Shown: positions 13,204-17,227 of the stretch, one piece after another
Numbering within the stretch: position 1 is the stretch's first letter
How the letters are laid out: each line of letters opens with the position of its first letter
Source of the DNA: JBEKLJ01 sp050010255
Lineage (GTDB): Bacteria; Acidobacteriota; Terriglobia; Bryobacterales; Bryobacteraceae
Direction: 5' to 3'
NCBI GenBank assembly: GCA_050010255.1
Contig: JBEKLJ010000052.1
Span: 1 to 17,227, forward strand
Length of the DNA stretch: 17,227 nt
Translations under genes and position numbers: made by a program
The notes under the pieces: model-generated
The model's input: the letters and a program-made list of their open reading frames with translations, nothing else
Databases searched by the model: none
Told to the model about the DNA's origin: nothing

Positions 13204-13679
13204 GGAGCCTGGACCTCCTCCACCTGCGGTACACCCGTCATCGGATCCACCTGGACCAGGCGGTGGACGCGGCGCTCGTTGGAGATCTCGATGCCCAGGC
13301 GCGGCACGGCGCCGCCGGGGTAGAGCGCGAACTCGCGGAGGGCGTCCTCTTCGGCTGAGTCGATTTCGGGCAGAACGCGGACGATCGAGATGCCGTCGGG
13401 CAGGACCAGCTTCCTCTCGAAGCCCGGCTCGCTCGAATGGAGCCACAACGTCCGCTGGGCCTTGGAGATGCTCACCTGGACCACCTGCTGGCGGCGCTCG
13501 GCCCGGTCGAGACCCTGGTTGAAGAAGCTGACCAGTTCGCTGGTGACCTGCCTCAGGCGCAGCGAGTCGATCCCCGCCGACGCGGCCGGAAACGTGAGGC
13601 TGGCGATCAGGCCGAGCAGGGCGATCACCACCACCAGCTCGACCAGCGTCATTCCGGCCTGTCGCCGCGGCGCGCTCAC
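13200..13679 (-). CDS. gspH: Minor pseudopilin GspH
   Basis: The protein has 159 residues. The leader MSAPRRQAG precedes MTLVELVVVIALLGLIASL, with Glu at +5. A beta-rich domain follows (LVSFFNQGLDRAERRQQVVQ, a GspH/FimT-like region). The start is a GTG that overlaps the gspG TGA as GTGA; the SD is weak, so coupling is likely. GspH joins the tip complex to the GspG shaft. Confidence 0.88.
   Translation of the reverse strand: MSAPRRQAGMTLVELVVVIALLGLIASLTFPAASAGIDSLRLRQVTSELVSFFNQGLDRAERRQQVVQVSISKAQRTLWLHSSEPGFERKLVLPDGISIVRVLPEIDSAEEDALREFALYPGGAVPRLGIEISNERRVHRLVQVDPMTGVPQVEEVQAP
13214..13221 (-). promoter_or_regulatory. Ribosome binding site that decides the gspI start
   Basis: GGAGGAGG lies ten bases before the GTG at 13203. 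It supports this short form over longer upstream frames that lack a prepilin-like start. Confidence 0.65.
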
Positions 13680-14131
13680 TGCGATTTCCAGCTCACGATA
13701 TCGGCGTTGATGCCCTCGCCGCCGGGCTGCCCATCGGCGCCGTAGGAAATGATGTCGGGCTCGTCCCCGTGCTCGCCCGGGTACTTGTACAGGTAGGCGT
13801 GGCCCCAGGGGTCCAGCGGAACGTCGCCGCTCAGCTCCGAGCGGAGCGCCGCCAGGCCTTGCTCGGCAGTCGGGAAGTTCCCGTTCGCGAGCTTGTAGGT
13901 AATCAGCGCGTCCCGGAACGTGTTGATCTGGTTCCGCGCGGCGGTGACCCGGGCCAGGTCGGCGTGGCGCCAGTACTTCAAGCCCACGTACCCGGCGAAC
14001 AGCGCCAGGATGGTCACCACCACGAGCATCTCGATCAGCGTCAGGCCGGACCGCCTGCGGCGGCGGGCGCCCGCGTTCCCGGCCTCATCGCGGGGGAGGC
14101 GGGCGGGCGGGTTGGGGGTTCTTTCGGTCAT
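13676..14131 (-). CDS. gspG: Major pseudopilin GspG
   Basis: The protein has 151 residues. The prepilin cleavage site is Gly29 before LTLIEMLVVVTILALFAGYV, with Glu at +5. The C-terminal part has the GspG signature: PLDPWGHAYLYKYPGEHG, then SYGADGQPGGEG and NADI, the calcium-binding loop region. The leader of 29 residues is unusually long and contains five consecutive Arg before the cleavage site; no in-frame ATG or GTG lies closer. The ATG is three bases after the gspF stop with no clear SD. GspG builds the shaft of the pseudopilus. Confidence 0.95.
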   Translation of the reverse strand: MTERTPNPPARLPRDEAGNAGARRRRRSGLTLIEMLVVVTILALFAGYVGLKYWRHADLARVTAARNQINTFRDALITYKLANGNFPTAEQGLAALRSELSGDVPLDPWGHAYLYKYPGEHGDEPDIISYGADGQPGGEGINADIVSWKSQ

Positions 14132-14134
14132 AAG

Positions 14135-15346
14135 CTACACCGTTATGTCATTGATGCTGGTGATCGCCATCAGCATGCTCAGAATCAGCGAACCCACGAG
14201 CAGGCCCATCACCAGAATGATGAGCGGCTCGAATAGCGCCGTGAAACGCTTGATCGCGGCGCGCGTATCGGCCTCGTAGATCTCGGCCATGCGGCCGAAC
14301 ATCTGATCGAGGCGGCCGGTCTCCTCGCCCACGCTCAGCAGGTGGCCCGCCAGCGGCGGGAACTGGCCAGTGCGCCGGAGCGGGGCGGCGATGCCCTCGC
14401 CGCGCTTGATGCCCTGGGCAACCGAGTCCAGCGAGAGCGCCATCCGGCGGTTGTTGAGCGTGGCGGCGGCGATGCCGATGGATTGCACCAGCGGCACGCT
14501 GTTGGTCACCAGCGTTTCCATGGCCCGGGCGAAGCGCGAGGTCTCGGATTTCCGCAGCGCGTCGCCGAGCAGCGGGATTCTCAGGCGCAGCGCGTCCCAC
14601 CACATCCGGCCGCTCCCGCTGCGGACGTAGGCCCGCAAGCCCGCCAGCGCGGCCACCACGGCCAGGATCGCCATCCACCCGTAAGTCTTGACCGCGTTGC
14701 TCACCCCGAGCAGCATCTTCGTGGCCGCGGGCATCGTCATCCGCGACCCCTCGAAGACCTGCGCGAACCGCGGCACCACGAAGTAGAGCAGGATCGTGAT
14801 GGAGCCCAGCGCCACCAGCGTCAGCAGCCCGGGGTAGATCATCGACGAGATGACGTAGCCGCGCAGGTCGTCGCGCGTGCGCTCGAATTCGGTCAAGCGC
14901 GTGAACACCGCGCCCAGCGCCCCGCTGGCCTCGCCGGCCCGCACGATGTTGATGTAGAGCGCGGGAAAGTACTGGGGGTGCCCCGCCAGGCTGTCGGCCA
15001 GCGACCGGCCGCCCTTGAGAACGCGCAGCACGTCCAGCACGATCGGGCGGAAGCTGGCCCGCTCGGTCAGCTCGCTGGTGATCGAAAGGGCGCGGTCCAG
15101 CGGCACGCCGGCGTTCAACAACGTGGAAAGCTCCTGCGTGAAGAACAGCACGTCGCGCCGCGTGCCGCGGGCGAAGCTTGGCAGCTTCAGTTGGAATATC
15201 TTCTTCGGCTCCAGGCCGACGTAAACGGGGACCAGCCCCTGGCGGCGCAACTCGCGCGCCACGCCCTTCTCGGTTTCGGCTGCGAGCGTGCCGGTGCGGA
15301 CCTTGCCGTCCGGTGCCAGCGCCCGAAAGTGAAAGCTCGCCGCCAT
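14135..15346 (-). CDS. gspF: Type II secretion system inner-membrane platform protein GspF
   Basis: The protein has 403 residues, the usual size. Two T2SSF domains (about 65-190 and 270-395) each carry the family pattern: FTQELSTLLNAGVPLDRAL in the first and FARAMETLVTNSVPLVQSI in the second. Three membrane helices lie at about 165-195, 220-240 and 372-395. GspF is the polytopic core that couples GspE ATP hydrolysis to pseudopilus assembly. I chose the ATG at 15346: CAGGAG (15352-15357) lies five bases before it, and TGATG overlaps the gspE stop. The TTG one codon earlier is too close to the SD. Confidence 0.95.
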   Translation of the reverse strand: MAASFHFRALAPDGKVRTGTLAAETEKGVARELRRQGLVPVYVGLEPKKIFQLKLPSFARGTRRDVLFFTQELSTLLNAGVPLDRALSITSELTERASFRPIVLDVLRVLKGGRSLADSLAGHPQYFPALYINIVRAGEASGALGAVFTRLTEFERTRDDLRGYVISSMIYPGLLTLVALGSITILLYFVVPRFAQVFEGSRMTMPAATKMLLGVSNAVKTYGWMAILAVVAALAGLRAYVRSGSGRMWWDALRLRIPLLGDALRKSETSRFARAMETLVTNSVPLVQSIGIAAATLNNRRMALSLDSVAQGIKRGEGIAAPLRRTGQFPPLAGHLLSVGEETGRLDQMFGRMAEIYEADTRAAIKRFTALFEPLIILVMGLLVGSLILSMLMAITSINDITV

Positions 15347-16980
15347 CAAAACTCCTGCGTCACCCGCAGCACCTCGTCGGCCGTCGTCACGCCGTCATCC
15401 ACCTTCATCCAGCCGTCCTCCCGCAGCGTGCGCATGCCGTTGCGGCGCGCCGCGGTGGTCAGGGTCACCGCGTCGGCCTTGGCGAGAATCAGCTTGCGCA
15501 GCTCGTCGTTCAGTTCCATCAGCTCGAAGATGCCGATGCGCCCGGCGTATCCCGAACCCGTGCAGGCCTCGCATCCGGCGCCGCGGAAGGAGCGCACCAG
15601 GCTCCCGTCGGGGGCGGTGCGCGTCCCGGCCGGCTGCTTGCATCCGGGGCAGATCAGCCGCACCAGCCGCTGCGCCAGGATCGCCACCACGGTCGAGCTG
15701 ATCAGGTATTCCTCGACTCCCATGTCGATCAGCCGCGTGACCGCGCTGGGCGCGTCGTTGGTATGCAGCGTCGAGTAGACGAAGTGGCCGGTGAGCGCGG
15801 CCCGGATGGCGATGTCGGCAGTCTCGCGGTCGCGGATCTCCCCCACCATGATCACGTCCGGGTCCTGCCGCACGATGTGCCGCAGGCCGGAGGCGAACGT
15901 CAGCCCGATCTGCGGATTGACGTGGATCTGGTTGATCCCGTCCATCTGGTACTCGACCGGGTCCTCGATGGTGATGATCTTCTTATCCGGCTGGTTGATG
16001 CGCTTCAGCGCCGAGTAGAGCGTCGTCGATTTGCCGCTGCCGGTGGGCCCGGTCACCAGCAGGATGCCGTGGGGCAGCGAGGTATAGTACTCCATGCGCT
16101 CCAGCATGCGCTCGTCGAAGCCCAGCCGCCGCAGGTCGTAGAAGTCGCCGGCCGAGCGGTCGAGCAGGCGCATGACCACGCTCTCACCGTAGAGCGTTGG
16201 CAGCGTCGAGACCCGCAAGTCCACCTCCCGGCCGAGCACCTTGATCTTGATGCGTCCGTCCTGGGGGAGCCGCCGCTCGGCGATGTTGAGCTTGGCCATC
16301 AGCTTGACGCGCGAGATGATGGCGGCCTTCAACTCCCGCGGCGGCGGGTCTTGGTTGTAAAGCACGCCGTCGACGCGGTAGCGGACGCGGAACTCCTTCT
16401 CGAACGGTTCGATGTGGATGTCCGAGGAGCGCTTCTCCACCGCCTGCGCGACCATGGCGTTGACCAGCCGGATCACCGGCGCCTCGCTGGCCATGTCGCG
16501 CAACTGCTCCAGGTTCTCGTCGGCCTCGGCCTGGGTCTCGCGGCCGGCGCCCTCCTTCTCCTCCTCGCCGTAATACTTGTCGATGGCGTCCAGGATCTCC
16601 TGCTCGGCGGCCAGCGCCGTGTCAACCTTCAGCCCGGTGAAGCCACGCACCGCCGAGATGGTCTCGAAGTCCAGCGGGTCGGCCATGGCGATGGTCAAGG
16701 TGGCATCCCGAACCGCCACCGGCAGGAACCGGCACTGGCGCATGAAGCGCGGCGCCAGGTCCTCGATCTCGGGCGCCGCCGGCGGAGGGCCCTCAATCGA
16801 GACCAGCGGGATCTCCAACTGCTCGGAGAGCGCCGCCAGCAAGTCGCGCATGGCGATGAAGCCCAGGTCCACCAGGATCTTGCCGATCTTCTCGCCGCGC
16901 TCGCGCTGCAGCTCCAGCGCGCGCTCCAGGTCCTCGGGCTCGATCAGCCGCTTGGCTATGAGCATCTCGCCCAGACGCAT
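15346..16980 (-). CDS. gspE: Type II secretion system assembly ATPase GspE
   Basis: The protein has 544 residues. The N-terminal GspE/MshEN-type domain (about 1-140; LGEMLIAKRLI, RGEKIGKILVDLGFI) should bind GspL and regulators. The ATPase domain has Walker A GPTGSGKST (311-319, Lys317), an Asp box ITIEDPVE (336-343), Walker B DVIMVGEIRD (375-384) and a His box GHFVYSTLHTND (398-409). A zinc-binding tetracysteine (444, 447, 470, 473) is present, as in GspE and PilB-type ATPases rather than retraction ATPases. All key residues are intact. The ATG at 16980 is three bases after the preceding gene's stop, so gspE is probably not the first gene of the transcript. Confidence 0.97.
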   Translation of the reverse strand: MRLGEMLIAKRLIEPEDLERALELQRERGEKIGKILVDLGFIAMRDLLAALSEQLEIPLVSIEGPPPAAPEIEDLAPRFMRQCRFLPVAVRDATLTIAMADPLDFETISAVRGFTGLKVDTALAAEQEILDAIDKYYGEEEKEGAGRETQAEADENLEQLRDMASEAPVIRLVNAMVAQAVEKRSSDIHIEPFEKEFRVRYRVDGVLYNQDPPPRELKAAIISRVKLMAKLNIAERRLPQDGRIKIKVLGREVDLRVSTLPTLYGESVVMRLLDRSAGDFYDLRRLGFDERMLERMEYYTSLPHGILLVTGPTGSGKSTTLYSALKRINQPDKKIITIEDPVEYQMDGINQIHVNPQIGLTFASGLRHIVRQDPDVIMVGEIRDRETADIAIRAALTGHFVYSTLHTNDAPSAVTRLIDMGVEEYLISSTVVAILAQRLVRLICPGCKQPAGTRTAPDGSLVRSFRGAGCEACTGSGYAGRIGIFELMELNDELRKLILAKADAVTLTTAARRNGMRTLREDGWMKVDDGVTTADEVLRVTQEF

Positions 16981-16983
16981 GCC

Positions 16984-17227
16984 TCAGAACTCCTGCACCC
17001 GCAGGGCGGCGTCGAACTGCGCCCGCCCCATGCGGCCCGCTCGGAATTCCAGCAGCGCCTGGCGCGGCGCCTGCATCACGACCTGGCTGGGGAGCCCGTC
17101 GCGCTTTTCGAAGGAGCGGTAAAACAGCGTCACGCCGTAGACCACCCGCTCGCCGGCGGGCAGCCTCTCCAGCGTCTCGGCGGAGACCAGGAGCATCTGC
17201 TCCATCACGTTGCGCATCACCACCAGG
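16984..17227 (-). CDS. C-terminal part of an unrecognised protein upstream of gspE (partial)
   Basis: The frame is open from the right edge to a TGA at 16984, giving 80 complete codons. The visible part is soluble-looking, with MRNVMEQMLLVSAETLERLP, then GERVVYGVTLFYRSFE and a basic tail ending LRVQEF. I see no signal peptide, membrane helix or catalytic motif, and I do not recognise the family. The three-base gap to gspE suggests the same operon and perhaps a T2SS-linked role. The true start lies outside the window; an internal start at one of the several GTG/ATG codons near 17223 cannot be excluded. Confidence 0.7.
   Translation of the reverse strand, partial: LVVMRNVMEQMLLVSAETLERLPAGERVVYGVTLFYRSFEKRDGLPSQVVMQAPRQALLEFRAGRMGRAQFDAALRVQEF

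Noticed and set aside
12776..13234. N-terminal extension of the gspJ frame by about 150 codons
   Set aside because: The extension lies over gspI in another frame; the prepilin signal and the ATGA overlap fix the start at 12775.
13204..13446. N-terminal extension of the gspI frame
   Set aside because: It overlaps gspH in another frame; the SD GGAGGAGG, the GTGA overlap and the prepilin leader support the start at 13203.
14342..15778. A 478-codon plus-strand frame opposite gspF and gspE
   Set aside because: It covers parts of two intact conserved genes, has low-complexity Arg/Gln/His content and no domain; it is a shadow of high GC.
13676..16980. The operon as a type IV pilus or type IV-like (Com/Tfp) locus
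   Set aside because: The GspG calcium-loop signature, the presence of GspH-I-J-K minor pseudopilins with a non-Glu5 GspK, GspL, GspM and a GspD-type secretin together define a T2SS; there is no retraction ATPase.

Overview
The window is high-GC bacterial DNA and every gene I can support reads leftward on the minus strand. The lineage looks like Acidobacteriota, probably Bryobacterales/Solibacterales. The reasons are the C-terminal module of the leftmost exported protein, which matches my memory of the Solibacter-enriched TIGR03437-type domain, and a second exported protein whose C-terminus resembles motifs I remember from many acidobacterial secreted proteins. This placement rests on recollection, not on a search.

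Right to centre (17227 down to 5857) lies an almost complete type II secretion (T2SS) operon. In transcription order it holds the tail of an unrecognised gene, then gspE (ATPase), gspF (platform), gspG (major pseudopilin), gspH, gspI, gspJ and gspK (minor pseudopilins), gspL and gspM (assembly platform), a gspC-like gene and gspD (secretin). From gspE to the gspC-like gene the reading frames overlap by a few bases or are 3 bases apart, which implies one transcript with coupled translation. The order E-F-G-H-I-J-K-L-M-C-D differs from the classical C-D-E-...-M order because C and D sit at the distal end. No prepilin peptidase (gspO), gspN or pilotin gene is in the window. The secretin has a 102-residue Gly/Tyr/Met repeat inside its last periplasmic domain, a Pro/Ala-rich N-terminal linker and a possible lipobox.

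Centre-left (5856 down to 5257) is 600 bases without a convincing gene. It contains two good sigma70-type promoters facing left, a leader of about 260 nt with inverted repeats, and a 16-bp perfect palindrome just before the next ribosome binding site.

Left (5256 down to 1) are two Sec-exported proteins. The first is a 575-residue cysteine-containing protein that ends at a clear intrinsic terminator. The second is a very large multidomain protein (beta-propeller-like region, about five Ig-like domains, a poly-Gly/Pro linker and a TIGR03437-like C-terminal domain) that runs off the window. I infer, without proof, that these two are candidate clients of the adjacent T2SS. I saw no tRNA, rRNA, CRISPR array, insertion sequence or broken gene.
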